Notes under the pieces: generated by a model
What the model saw: the letters and a program-made list of their open reading frames with translations, nothing else
Told to the model about the DNA's origin: nothing
Database searches by the model: none
In this document: one piece after another, positions 37,251-44,944 of the stretch
How positions within the stretch are numbered: the first letter of the stretch is position 1
How the letters are laid out: each line of letters begins with the position of its first letter
Translations under genes and position numbers: made by a program
Virus record (IMG/VR): IMGVR_UViG_3300040806_000985
Span: 1 to 47,971 of that record
Direction: 5' to 3' (one strand)
From: a virus
Length of the DNA: 47,971 bases

Positions 37251-37961
37251 ATGGAAGATAGATTTAAAAAATATATTAGGCACAATTTTATAGGTGGACA
37301 TGAAAACGATCCTAAAATGTTTGTTCCTACTGACGAACAAATTCATTGCGAACAGCAACTAGCAATGTTAGGTGATTATGCTAAGTTAAACTTTAGTTTA
37401 GATATAGATAAATTTAATAGTGAGTTAGAACCATATAACGATAAATGGGTTGATTATCTTCCTAGAAAAGGCGAATACGATCCTAGATACGGGTTAATGT
37501 TATGGGGACTAGAAGGTGATGACTGTAATGATAGTTTAAGTTTGCCAGAAGCTAGAAAACGTATAGGCCACAAAGTAATGGAAGCGGATTTTAATTATCC
37601 TACTCAGTTATACAAAGATCTTACTAGTATCCATGATTTATGTGATTATTTTTCTCCACTAGGAAGAACATTTTTAGTTAAAGCAGACGCAGGAGCATAT
37701 TTTCCACCACATAGAGATCATCAATATTTAACTAGAGATTGTTTTAGAGTGTGTGCATTCTTTGATAATACAGGTGACGAAGCATTCGAATGGGAACAAA
37801 ACGGAAGAAGATTGCCGATTACTCCTGGAAATGTAATTTACATTGACACAACTAAAGTACATCGCACTCACTCTTGGGCAAATGGAAGTATTCATTTAAT
37901 AATGAATATTCCAAAAACTTGGGATAATGTAATAAAATTAATAAGTGTTCTAGGTGTTTAG
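37251..37961 (+). CDS. AspH-type oxygenase (10 of 10)
   Basis: 236 residues. VKADAGAYFPPHRDHQYLT gives HxD, and VHRTHSWANGSIHLIMN gives distal His; the 2OG partner residue is probably a Ser/His rather than Arg. It has a long N-terminal part. It is the last plus-strand gene and overlaps by 4 nt the stop of the converging tail-fibre gene. Confidence 0.6.
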   Translation: MEDRFKKYIRHNFIGGHENDPKMFVPTDEQIHCEQQLAMLGDYAKLNFSLDIDKFNSELEPYNDKWVDYLPRKGEYDPRYGLMLWGLEGDDCNDSLSLPEARKRIGHKVMEADFNYPTQLYKDLTSIHDLCDYFSPLGRTFLVKADAGAYFPPHRDHQYLTRDCFRVCAFFDNTGDEAFEWEQNGRRLPITPGNVIYIDTTKVHRTHSWANGSIHLIMNIPKTWDNVIKLISVLGV

Positions 37962-39244
37962 TTTAAATTAACCCAACTAGATCCGTCATATCCTTGGAAT
38001 TTTGCAACATCAGTTACAAAAACCATTTCGCCGGCTGTTGGAGCAGTAATAGCTGCATCTCTTGCAGTAGCATCTGCATAAACACCTGGTTTAATTGATC
38101 CACCGACTTCTAACCCTGCTGTTGGTTCTGTGCCGATTGCTCCAGGAACACTAATTTGCATTTTACCATTGGAGTGTAGTTTAAAATAGTTATTAGCGTT
38201 GCCTGAACCGCCTGGCTGTGGGAAGTAGATTAATTGATCATTTGTAACATCTAAAGTACTAATAGTTGTAGTTGTTGGTCCAGTTGAGTCTGTTTTAGCA
38301 AAAGTTAAACGAGCTATTTGCACATTATCTGCAATTGCACTTGTATCTGTTCTATTAAAAACTAGTCTATTGATATCACCTGTGCCAGTAAATTGTAATG
38401 AATTATCAGGTGCAGAAATAAAATCAGTCTCTACACTTTCCGTTGTAACAGATGAACCTGCTCCGCCTATAACATTACCACTAACGTCACCGGTTACATT
38501 ACCACTAACGTCACCGGTTACATCTCCAGTTACATTACCAACTACTAACCCAGTGTGTGTACCTTCTGTGTCGCCAGTTACATTGCCTGTTACATTTGCA
38601 AATAAAGTGCTATCTGTATCACCGATACCCACTGAAAGTACAACACTACTATCTTCAGAAAGGACATCACCACGCAAAGCGCCATTAAACTCGGCTAAGT
38701 TTGCATCTAATATTGTAATACCATTTTCATCTACAATATTATTATTCAGAGATTGTGTTTGATTAAATGTACCTGCTACATTATCATATACTAATACAGA
38801 GTTAGTTAAGTTAGTAAAATTAACATCACGTAATTTTTCTAATCGGAATGTTTCTCTTTCAAATGCTGAAGTTGCGCTATTATACACAAGAACATCATCG
38901 TTTAAAACACCTGTTGTATCTGCATCAGTTAATTCGCCTAGTGTTGCTGCGCCGCCTGCGGTTGAACTTGCTCTCCAGTCTCCTGAACTAGCATCATATG
39001 CTAGTACATCTCCATCACCTGGAATTGTACTATCTGAATTAACATCACCGAAGCTATCAATACTTAATTCGCCTAATGCTGCTTCTAAACTAACTTGTGT
39101 GTTAGTATCTACTGCGTTACCGCCTACTGTAACACCGTCACCTACAAAAAGTAGTTTTGTATCTGTTGCATATATTAATTCACCTTCTGCTGGTGTAATT
39201 AATAATCTTTCTGAATCTGTTCCTCGTCTTAGACGTAAAGCCAT
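37958..39244 (-). CDS. Tail fibre/appendage protein with Mtd-like N-terminus
   Basis: 428 residues. The start, MALRLRRGTDSERLLITPAEGELIYATDTK, resembles the N-terminal domain of major tropism determinant and hyaluronidase-type tail proteins, followed by FVGDG. The centre has short repeats (NVTGDVTGDVSGNVTGDVSGNV) and the end has a TARDAAI..PTAGEMVFVTD...GYDGSSWV module seen in phage fibres. It is in the opposite orientation to the other fibre genes and ends the cargo region on the right. Preceded by AGGAG and a late-type promoter. Confidence 0.78.
   Translation of the reverse strand: MALRLRRGTDSERLLITPAEGELIYATDTKLLFVGDGVTVGGNAVDTNTQVSLEAALGELSIDSFGDVNSDSTIPGDGDVLAYDASSGDWRASSTAGGAATLGELTDADTTGVLNDDVLVYNSATSAFERETFRLEKLRDVNFTNLTNSVLVYDNVAGTFNQTQSLNNNIVDENGITILDANLAEFNGALRGDVLSEDSSVVLSVGIGDTDSTLFANVTGNVTGDTEGTHTGLVVGNVTGDVTGDVSGNVTGDVSGNVIGGAGSSVTTESVETDFISAPDNSLQFTGTGDINRLVFNRTDTSAIADNVQIARLTFAKTDSTGPTTTTISTLDVTNDQLIYFPQPGGSGNANNYFKLHSNGKMQISVPGAIGTEPTAGLEVGGSIKPGVYADATARDAAITAPTAGEMVFVTDVAKFQGYDGSSWVNLN
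38472..38519 (-). repeat. 24-bp perfect tandem repeat, two copies
   Basis: Two identical 24-bp units (38472-38495 and 38496-38519) in the fibre gene. They encode the NVTGDVSG-type repeat. A related unit without full identity follows. Length variation by slippage is possible. Confidence 0.8.
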
Positions 39245-39275
39245 CTCGTAACTCCTGGGTATGCTGCGCTACATG

Positions 39276-39283
39276 TATTTATG
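39276..39283 (-). promoter_or_regulatory. T4-like late promoter (CATAAATA) for the tail-fibre gene
   Basis: Minus strand CATAAATA in the 54-bp gap before the fibre gene. Predicted start about 39270, with a ~26-nt leader containing AGGAG. Confidence 0.55.
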
Positions 39284-39298
39284 CCTTTTACGCATTTA

Positions 39299-39667
39299 TT
39301 ATTTTCTTTTCTTAAGGAAATACTTTGTTCTTTTAGTAATATCATGTTTTACTTTAGCGACATTTAGTTCAAAATCTACATTAACTATATGATCATCGTA
39401 TTCGTATAGTATTTGTTCTATACTATCTTCTATTTCTTCTGACGTCAAATTTTTATTTTTTGGTTTCGTCATATCAATGTCCCATACATTACCGTCTTTA
39501 AAATATATGAGTACTGACCTGAGGTATTTCATAGGGACTGTATTAATCTCTATATTATCAAATACTTCAGGCCAGCTATCTATAACATCCTTAGGGAGAT
39601 TATTCTTTTTGTTTTTAGGCACTCTCTTCGGTCTTTTTCGTTTTCTTTTTGGTAGGAGATATTTCAT
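39299..39667 (-). CDS. Conserved-type phage protein, unknown function
   Basis: 122 residues from ATG 39667; starts at 39745 or 39529 are possible (the first lies inside the previous gene, the last would remove the basic part). A very basic N-terminus (KRKRKRPKR) precedes a region LPKDVIDSWPEVFDNIEI.TVP..YL..V.I.F.DGN.WDID that I associate with T4-like marine phages. The last residues are basic again. It overlaps its upstream neighbour by about 50 nt, which is unusual here and argues that the real start could be later. Confidence 0.55.
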   Translation of the reverse strand: MKYLLPKRKRKRPKRVPKNKKNNLPKDVIDSWPEVFDNIEINTVPMKYLRSVLIYFKDGNVWDIDMTKPKNKNLTSEEIEDSIEQILYEYDDHIVNVDFELNVAKVKHDITKRTKYFLKKRK

Positions 39668-40217
39668 CCGCTTGCTCACGTAACCGTTTTGCTTCTTTAA
39701 AAAGCCTATCAGCATCGCTACGATATTTAGCAGCGATTTCGTCATCAGAAAGTACAGCGTTATCTGTACTCGCTGTTGGTGTTACAGGATCTGCAATTAC
39801 TTCGTTGCTTGTAGTTTTCTTTTTTCCTGAACCATCATCTATTGCAAGGTCTCCAACTGTTACTCCTCGTTGTTGAGCTATAATGTCATTTAGCTCACTT
39901 AACAAAATTACAGTATTTCGATCAGGCGTCATTTCTATTTGGTTTGTTGGCATTTTTACCATCTTGCCTTGTGTGTGAAAGGCAGCAAGCATATTTCTTC
40001 CATCTGGCAAATATGTACGTTGCATAACAGTGGCAAATTCAAATGCTTCTTGTCCTGATGAAGATTCAAGTGTACGCATTAACGTATCGTGTTGATCAGC
40101 ATCGAGATTTTCTGTAGTTACTACTACACAGTTTTCCGGTTCTCCAGGCACAACTTTGTACGCTACTACTACTTTTCGTTGATTGCCTTTTAGTCTTCCA
40201 GTATGTTTTAACATCAT
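39615..40217 (-). CDS. Conserved phage protein, possibly virion-associated
   Basis: 200 residues from ATG 40217 with AAGGAG six bases upstream; the upstream in-frame ATG at 40268 lies in the previous gene. The first ~130 residues (VVVAYKVVPGEPENCVVVTTENL, then FATVMQRTYLPDGRNML and a LLSELNDIIAQQ segment) resemble proteins of T4-like cyanophages annotated only as hypothetical. The last 60 residues are Lys/Glu-rich helix. Function unknown. Confidence 0.7.
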   Translation of the reverse strand: MMLKHTGRLKGNQRKVVVAYKVVPGEPENCVVVTTENLDADQHDTLMRTLESSSGQEAFEFATVMQRTYLPDGRNMLAAFHTQGKMVKMPTNQIEMTPDRNTVILLSELNDIIAQQRGVTVGDLAIDDGSGKKKTTSNEVIADPVTPTASTDNAVLSDDEIAAKYRSDADRLFKEAKRLREQADEISPTKKKTKKTEESA

Positions 40218-40218
40218 A

Positions 40219-40470
40219 TTACGCTCCTTGAGCACTTCCTTGTGCAGGCTGCGATTGTGCAACAGCACCTAAAAATGCTTCTAACTTACTGTAGGTTTGT
40301 CCTACAGTCATCATTTCATTTGGTTTAAAAGCACCACGTTGACTAGCAACATCAATAATTGATTTTAGTGCGTTAAGGTCATTGATTGTTAATTCTGGAC
40401 CTTGCTCTGCTGCCGGTGCTTGTTCTTGAACTTGTGATTCTTGAACTTGATCTTCTTTTGTCATAGACAT
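40219..40470 (-). CDS. Small conserved phage protein, unknown function
   Basis: 83 residues. A Gln/Glu-rich, probably disordered N-terminus precedes a helical core ELTINDLNALKSIIDVASQRGAF and an Ala/Gln tail. AAAGGAG precedes the ATG. Its stop is one base from the next gene's start region, suggesting coupling. Similar short proteins occur beside the 39615-type gene in T4-like marine phages. Confidence 0.7.
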   Translation of the reverse strand: MSMTKEDQVQESQVQEQAPAAEQGPELTINDLNALKSIIDVASQRGAFKPNEMMTVGQTYSKLEAFLGAVAQSQPAQGSAQGA

Positions 40471-40504
40471 TTTCTCCTTTAGTATAGTATATATTAGTTT
40501 TTTA

Positions 40505-40783
40505 CTAATTATATTTTAAATGTGGACAAGCTAACATAAAATATGATAGCTCTTTTGCCTCTTCAAATCCTATTTTTAGAGAATAGGAAATAGAGTTTTC
40601 GTCATTTAGCATTACATGTCTGCCTACATAGTATCTACTTTTTAGATTATTATCTATCCATTTAGATATAGCAGATTGCATATTGTAATTAAGTGGAAGC
40701 TCTGCATATTCAAATGTATCAGGTGGAAATTCTGTTCGCCTTACATTAAATACATTATAGATATTAGGTTTAAACTTTTTCAA
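40505..40783 (-). CDS. Small phage protein, unknown function
   Basis: 92 residues with a TTG start (40783) behind GAGGAA; TTG overlaps the TGA of the upstream gene, as is common for coupled genes. FEEAKELSYFMLACPHLKY is a recognisable conserved-looking C-terminal segment. No domain known. Confidence 0.6.
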   Translation of the reverse strand: MKKFKPNIYNVFNVRRTEFPPDTFEYAELPLNYNMQSAISKWIDNNLKSRYYVGRHVMLNDENSISYSLKIGFEEAKELSYFMLACPHLKYN

Positions 40784-42108
40784 GCCGCTTCCTCATAGTG
40801 AGCTGTAACACCAAACGGTGCCTCAAGATTCTTGTCATGGTGGCTGTGAACAACAAATACTGTTTCGCACCATTCTGGATCACCCCAGCTATCCCATGCA
40901 TATCCGTCTGTAAACATAATAAACTTTTTAGGCTGGATATCATGTTCTTTCATGTAAGTCCAGTTCGCCATAAAGTCAGTGCCGCCGCCGCCCATAATCT
41001 CGTAGTCTAACAAGTCTTCACCGTCATCTGCTGTAAAGTCTTGCTCATTATATACTTTAGTGTCAAAGCACCATACTTTAATTTTGTAATCTTGATATTC
41101 GTCCATAATACCTTTAACTTCGCCTAAGAAGTCTTCACCTTGTTTACTACCGATTGATCCGCTCATATCAATTGCTACACAAATATCAATAGTATCTTGA
41201 AAACTCATACCTGGCAAAATGGCACCGCTTTGATAGCCTTTACGTGAAGGACGACTAAATGTATAATCACTTTTAATAGTTGATTGTATTTGTTGACGTA
41301 ATAGTTCACGCCAGTTCATTTTAGGTTCAGTAAGCTCTTTAATCATACGCTGTACGCCTGCAGGTGTATTACCCGCTCCGGCGCTTTGCGCACTAGCAAT
41401 CATTGCTTCTTTTACTTCGTCACGTATTTGATCCATTTCGGCTTTACTATACTTAGGACGACTACTTTTACCGTCTTTGCCCTGTCCGTTGCCTTCGTCA
41501 CCGTCTTCGCCTTCTAAGTCTAAATGTTCGTCTAACATTTCTCCTAGTTGTTTTACAAACTCTTCACCATTCTTTTTAGCTTCATCAAATAGTTCGTCGT
41601 ATACAGCTTCTGATGACCAACCTTCGTATTTGAAGTCTTGATAACAATCAATAAAGCTAGGCTTAGTACCGATTCGATCACGTACAAGTGTATTATTTAC
41701 AATATAATCTGCGGCAATATTGTACAGCATAGGATTACGAGATTCACGTCTGCCTAAGTGATCAAATACCATATGCAAAATTTCGTGTGCAATAACAAAC
41801 TCAATTTCTTTATTATTCATTGCATTAAAGAACTGAGTATTAAAATACAAGTTACGTCCGTCTACAGCCGCAGTCATCAACCAGTCATCGGCAGCAATAA
41901 TCTTTAGACGTGTTGCCATATTACCAAAAAATGGATGTCTTAATAACAGTCCTACTCGAGCGGTAATGATACGATCGAGCACATCTTTCTGCATCGTTTC
42001 GAGTTGATCTTCGGTGATATCAGGATCAGGAGCCCAGTGTTTTAGTTTAGTTTGAGTATCTTTTGCAGACATTTGCATTGCTACGTATGATGGTAAAAAG
42101 TCTAACAT
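40780..42108 (-). CDS. VWA-like metallopeptidase-fold protein
   Basis: 442 residues from ATG 42108 (AAAGGG upstream); the upstream ATG at 42147 is on the promoter and is rejected. HEILH (VIAHEILHMVFDH, about residues 106-118) is the zinc-peptidase motif. The C-terminal half is a von Willebrand A domain with DMSGS and FTDG metal-site motifs. The layout matches DUF2201-type proteins that pair with MoxR ATPases. Target is unknown; it may remodel or chaperone host or phage protein complexes. Confidence 0.75.
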   Translation of the reverse strand: MLDFLPSYVAMQMSAKDTQTKLKHWAPDPDITEDQLETMQKDVLDRIITARVGLLLRHPFFGNMATRLKIIAADDWLMTAAVDGRNLYFNTQFFNAMNNKEIEFVIAHEILHMVFDHLGRRESRNPMLYNIAADYIVNNTLVRDRIGTKPSFIDCYQDFKYEGWSSEAVYDELFDEAKKNGEEFVKQLGEMLDEHLDLEGEDGDEGNGQGKDGKSSRPKYSKAEMDQIRDEVKEAMIASAQSAGAGNTPAGVQRMIKELTEPKMNWRELLRQQIQSTIKSDYTFSRPSRKGYQSGAILPGMSFQDTIDICVAIDMSGSIGSKQGEDFLGEVKGIMDEYQDYKIKVWCFDTKVYNEQDFTADDGEDLLDYEIMGGGGTDFMANWTYMKEHDIQPKKFIMFTDGYAWDSWGDPEWCETVFVVHSHHDKNLEAPFGVTAHYEEAA

Positions 42109-42135
42109 TGTTTGCCCTTTATTACTTATAATGTT

Positions 42136-42163
42136 ATTATAACACACTTATAACATTTGTCAA
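42136..42163 (-). promoter_or_regulatory. Sigma70-like promoter for the VWA gene
   Basis: Minus strand TTGACA (42163-42158), 16 bp, TATAAT (42141-42136). Predicted start near 42129, with a 21-nt leader that includes AAAGGG. The -35 box overlaps the end of the ATPase gene. Confidence 0.7.
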
Positions 42164-43242
42164 GCTGATTGTGCTGCCTTAATGTACTTACCATATTTTT
42201 CGTGGAATTCGTCAAAACAATCTACTTCGTCTGGATCAATTGGAAGAGCATACTGCGTAAGAGCAAGTTTAATACCCATAACAACTAGTTCAGTTTCAAA
42301 GTTATCCATAGCAAAACGTAGGAAGTTATTAACTTTTGAATCAAACTTCTTATCGTTTGCATCTGCTGATTCTTTTAATTCATAACATAGACTTACTGTA
42401 AGAGAATATTTTGCACTAATTTCGTCTGTCTTTAGCTCTTTTACTTTGCCTGCTAGAATGTCAGTTGGGTTAGGCATACTGGACGCAACTTTACGGTGTG
42501 CCATAAACTTCACTGCAAGACCTTCGCCTACAGCGCCTGCAACTAAGTCTGTTGTTGTACCGGCATCTAACTCGTCGTCTAGTAGTTCACTAACAAACGA
42601 CCATGAACGAGGTGTTGCAAACGAACGTGATGCACTTTTAGGATCAAAATCGTAAAGATCCTGTTTTGCAAATTGTAGGTAACCAACAACGTCGGTATTA
42701 ATTTTATTATCAACTGCCCAGTTAAACCAGTCATCAAATGCAACACCCATTTCAATATGTATGAAACGATTAGCTAACGGAGCAGGCATTCTGTATGTAA
42801 CACCTTTGTCAGCTTCACGGTTACCTGCCGCAATTATAGTAACATTGTCTGGAAGCTTATATGTTCCAACTTTACGATTAAGAATTAACTGGTATGCTGC
42901 CGCTTGTACGCTAGGCGCTGCCGAGTTCATCTCGTCTAAGAATAGTGTAATGTGATCGAACTGTGCCGCAAATTCTTCTGTTGGAAGTTCGCTAGGTGCA
43001 CCCCAGACCATTGTACCTGAGTTGCTGTCAAAGTATGGAATACCTTTAATATCTGTAGGTTCCCATAATGACAAGCGAATGTCGATTAAGTGTGAATTTG
43101 TAAAACTATTTGTAATTTGTGCTACAATATCAGATTTACCAATACCTGGAGGCCCCCAAAGAAAAATTGGACGTTTCTTTTTCATTGCAACACGCAATGC
43201 ATTTTTTGATTTACTCGGACTAAGTGTACGTGCTTCTGACAT
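42160..43242 (-). CDS. MoxR-like AAA+ ATPase
   Basis: 360 residues. Walker A GPPGIGKS (about residues 31-38), Walker B LFLDEMNSA (about 96-104), and an Arg-rich sensor block (MPAPLANRF). MoxR ATPases work with VWA partners to remodel target proteins. The VWA/metallopeptidase gene directly downstream fits this. Each has its own sigma70-like promoter. Frequent in T4-like marine phages. Confidence 0.8.
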   Translation of the reverse strand: MSEARTLSPSKSKNALRVAMKKKRPIFLWGPPGIGKSDIVAQITNSFTNSHLIDIRLSLWEPTDIKGIPYFDSNSGTMVWGAPSELPTEEFAAQFDHITLFLDEMNSAAPSVQAAAYQLILNRKVGTYKLPDNVTIIAAGNREADKGVTYRMPAPLANRFIHIEMGVAFDDWFNWAVDNKINTDVVGYLQFAKQDLYDFDPKSASRSFATPRSWSFVSELLDDELDAGTTTDLVAGAVGEGLAVKFMAHRKVASSMPNPTDILAGKVKELKTDEISAKYSLTVSLCYELKESADANDKKFDSKVNNFLRFAMDNFETELVVMGIKLALTQYALPIDPDEVDCFDEFHEKYGKYIKAAQSA

Positions 43243-43274
43243 AATCTATTCCTTATATGTTACCCTATACACTT

Positions 43275-43302
43275 AATATAACACAAGTACTGTAGAAGTC
43301 AA
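43275..43302 (-). promoter_or_regulatory. Sigma70-like promoter for the ATPase gene
   Basis: Minus strand TTGACT (43302-43297), 16 bp, TATATT (43280-43275). Predicted start near 43268; the ~26-nt leader has AAGGA before the ATG at 43242. Confidence 0.6.
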
Positions 43303-43529
43303 CCTTTTTTCTTTAACTTTATACTAAAACTTCCAGGATTATGTTTTGTCTGAACACATTCTCGTACACGTGGATGATTGCTTGCCCATATCGGTAACTC
43401 ACGCATCATAGCACCTTGTCCGGTTATTACGTGGCATTTTTTATAACCTAAGAAATAAGCTTCATTTATTCTTTGATTAAATTGTTGCCATCCGTTATGA
43501 ATATAATATCCGTGTAAGTCAATCCGCAT
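43299..43529 (-). CDS. Smr-domain protein (putative endonuclease)
   Basis: 76 residues. RIDLHGYYIHNGWQQF gives the LDLHG motif and VITGQGAMMRELP gives the TGxG motif of the small MutS-related domain, a nicking or RNA-cleaving module. It is essentially only the domain, without the MutS2 body. Overlaps the upstream gene by 11 nt. Function in the phage unknown. Confidence 0.75.
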   Translation of the reverse strand: MRIDLHGYYIHNGWQQFNQRINEAYFLGYKKCHVITGQGAMMRELPIWASNHPRVRECVQTKHNPGSFSIKLKKKG

Positions 43530-43908
43530 CTTTTTTCTGACGTGATAGTGCTTTTGTTAATCCGTACTTGCGCAAGTCTCCGCTAAAAAGAGTAAGTTCG
43601 ACAGCTTTCTTTTCGTTTGTAACCGTTATACTTCTATTTGTTAAAAAATACGGACAATCAATAAATTGATCTAAAAAAATTATTACCTGAGTAGTAAGGG
43701 GCATGTCCTTTGGATAAGGCACATCATACACTGCTATTTCTATTTGACTGAGCATTTGATAGCCTTCTTCGGTTAATCTTAACCCGCCTACATCTTTTGC
43801 TCTAGTATTTTGCCACCAAATAGGCATGTACTGTTTTATATTAGGTTCAGTTAATGCCATACCTAATTGTTTTAAGAATATTTTAGTATATGTTTCTTTC
43901 CAGTTCAT
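43519..43908 (-). CDS. Conserved phage protein, unknown function
   Basis: 129 residues. Pattern WWQNTRAKDVGGLRLTEEGYQML, then PLTTQVIIFLDQFIDCPYFL and LFSGDLRKYGL is one I associate with T4-like marine phages, always unassigned. Overlaps both neighbours by 1-11 nt. Confidence 0.68.
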   Translation of the reverse strand: MNWKETYTKIFLKQLGMALTEPNIKQYMPIWWQNTRAKDVGGLRLTEEGYQMLSQIEIAVYDVPYPKDMPLTTQVIIFLDQFIDCPYFLTNRSITVTNEKKAVELTLFSGDLRKYGLTKALSRQKKDAD

Positions 43909-44192
43909 TATTCTATAAGTTCGCCAGTAGAAAGTTTGTATACTGCAAACTCTTCACTTTTAAACGTATCATTTAACTTTTTTGCAAGATTATGTGCGTG
44001 ACCCGGGTTTGAAAAACTAACTTTCTTATATTTTGGACCTGGATAACTTGTTAACGCATTAGAACTTTTAAGATTAAAAGGCTTACCTTGATAGAACACT
44101 GCCCAAATTGCATTAGCTTCTAAAATTTGTTCACATTTATAAGTTTTATTATTTACATGTTCTAATAATATGTTCGGCTTTGGTCTACTCAT
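43908..44192 (-). CDS. Small phage protein, unknown function
   Basis: 94 residues. Begins RPKPNILLEHV and has a GHAHNLAKKLND helix; no domain known. It has AAGG before its ATG and a late-type promoter upstream, so it may begin the transcription unit that runs to the Smr gene. Confidence 0.6.
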   Translation of the reverse strand: MSRPKPNILLEHVNNKTYKCEQILEANAIWAVFYQGKPFNLKSSNALTSYPGPKYKKVSFSNPGHAHNLAKKLNDTFKSEEFAVYKLSTGELIE

Positions 44193-44207
44193 ATGCGTGA
44201 TCCTTTT

Positions 44208-44252
44208 AATTAACTACGCATATATTTATCTTTTTAAAACATTAACTACGCA
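44208..44252. repeat. 12-bp direct repeat flanking a late promoter
   Basis: ATTAACTACGCA occurs at 44209-44220 and 44241-44252 in the 61-bp gap between two genes, on either side of the late-promoter box. Might be an operator or a recombination scar; no further evidence. Confidence 0.5.
44223..44230 (-). promoter_or_regulatory. T4-like late promoter (GATAAATA)
   Basis: Minus strand GATAAATA with predicted start at about 44217. The ~24-nt leader contains AAGG before the ATG at 44192. Confidence 0.58.
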
Positions 44253-44253
44253 C

Positions 44254-44496
44254 TTAAAACTTAGATCCGCCATCTAAATTAATTTGTATAACTTCATCAT
44301 CAGAATTTTTAGATTCTGCAACAAGTTTTTCTAAGTCGCCGTGCATTCTGCTCATTACAATACCTAAAGCAAAAGCAAGATTTTTTGCTGCATTGATTTC
44401 TAGCTTAACTTCTTTTGCTCTACTTGCATCTGCTGACTTTACTTGTTGTAAAAATTGTTGTAAGGGTATAGTATTTAATGGTTCTATTTTAGACAC
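44254..44496 (-). CDS. Small phage protein, unknown function
   Basis: 80 residues, predicted mostly helical, ending in a beta-prone EVIQINLDGGSKF. It overlaps the upstream gene by 8 nt. No domain recognised. Confidence 0.6.
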   Translation of the reverse strand: MSKIEPLNTIPLQQFLQQVKSADASRAKEVKLEINAAKNLAFALGIVMSRMHGDLEKLVAESKNSDDEVIQINLDGGSKF

Positions 44497-44944
44497 GTGA
44501 TAACTCCTGCCGCATTTCTAACTCAGTTTTAAATGGCCCTCTATACTCATAGCGTTCAACAGTAATCAGTTTAGGACAAAAACTCTTAACCCAACCCTTT
44601 TCAAAACGAATAATATAATACCCTGCACAATAAAGACTTTTACTTTTATTACTTTTTGTAAATAAAGGCAATTTGCGTTTTATATCGTACATGCTATTGT
44701 AAGGTATAACACTTGTTGAAAAGTTATATATCTCTTTATTAGGGTCTATTGTATGTTCAGTATCTTCTGTAATACTAATGTCTAACCCAAAGGTATTTTT
44801 AATCTCTTTTTTATTCTCAAAAAATAATGTTTTATTTTTGCCAGAAAACATATATCTATCATCGCCCCAAGACAATGTTCCGATATTATTTCCTTCTTCT
44901 TCTAAGATCCAAAATTTATCTTTTAGGATTGTTTTTGCTTTCAT
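44489..44944 (-). CDS. Phage protein, unknown function
   Basis: 151 residues. Mixed alpha/beta with an IGTLSWGDDRYMFSG N-terminal strand pair and a VKSFCPKLITVERYEYRGPF segment near the end. I see no known domain. Overlaps the RNase H gene by 4 nt, so probably coupled to it. Confidence 0.6.
   Translation of the reverse strand: MKAKTILKDKFWILEEEGNNIGTLSWGDDRYMFSGKNKTLFFENKKEIKNTFGLDISITEDTEHTIDPNKEIYNFSTSVIPYNSMYDIKRKLPLFTKSNKSKSLYCAGYYIIRFEKGWVKSFCPKLITVERYEYRGPFKTELEMRQELSRV

Noticed and set aside
38460-38590. CRISPR-like repeat pattern
   Set aside because: Units are directly adjacent with no spacers and are in frame with the fibre protein.
38370-38762. 130-codon plus-strand frame
   Set aside because: Antisense of the fibre gene's repeat region; Pro/Val/Thr-rich repeats are the complement of the fibre repeats.
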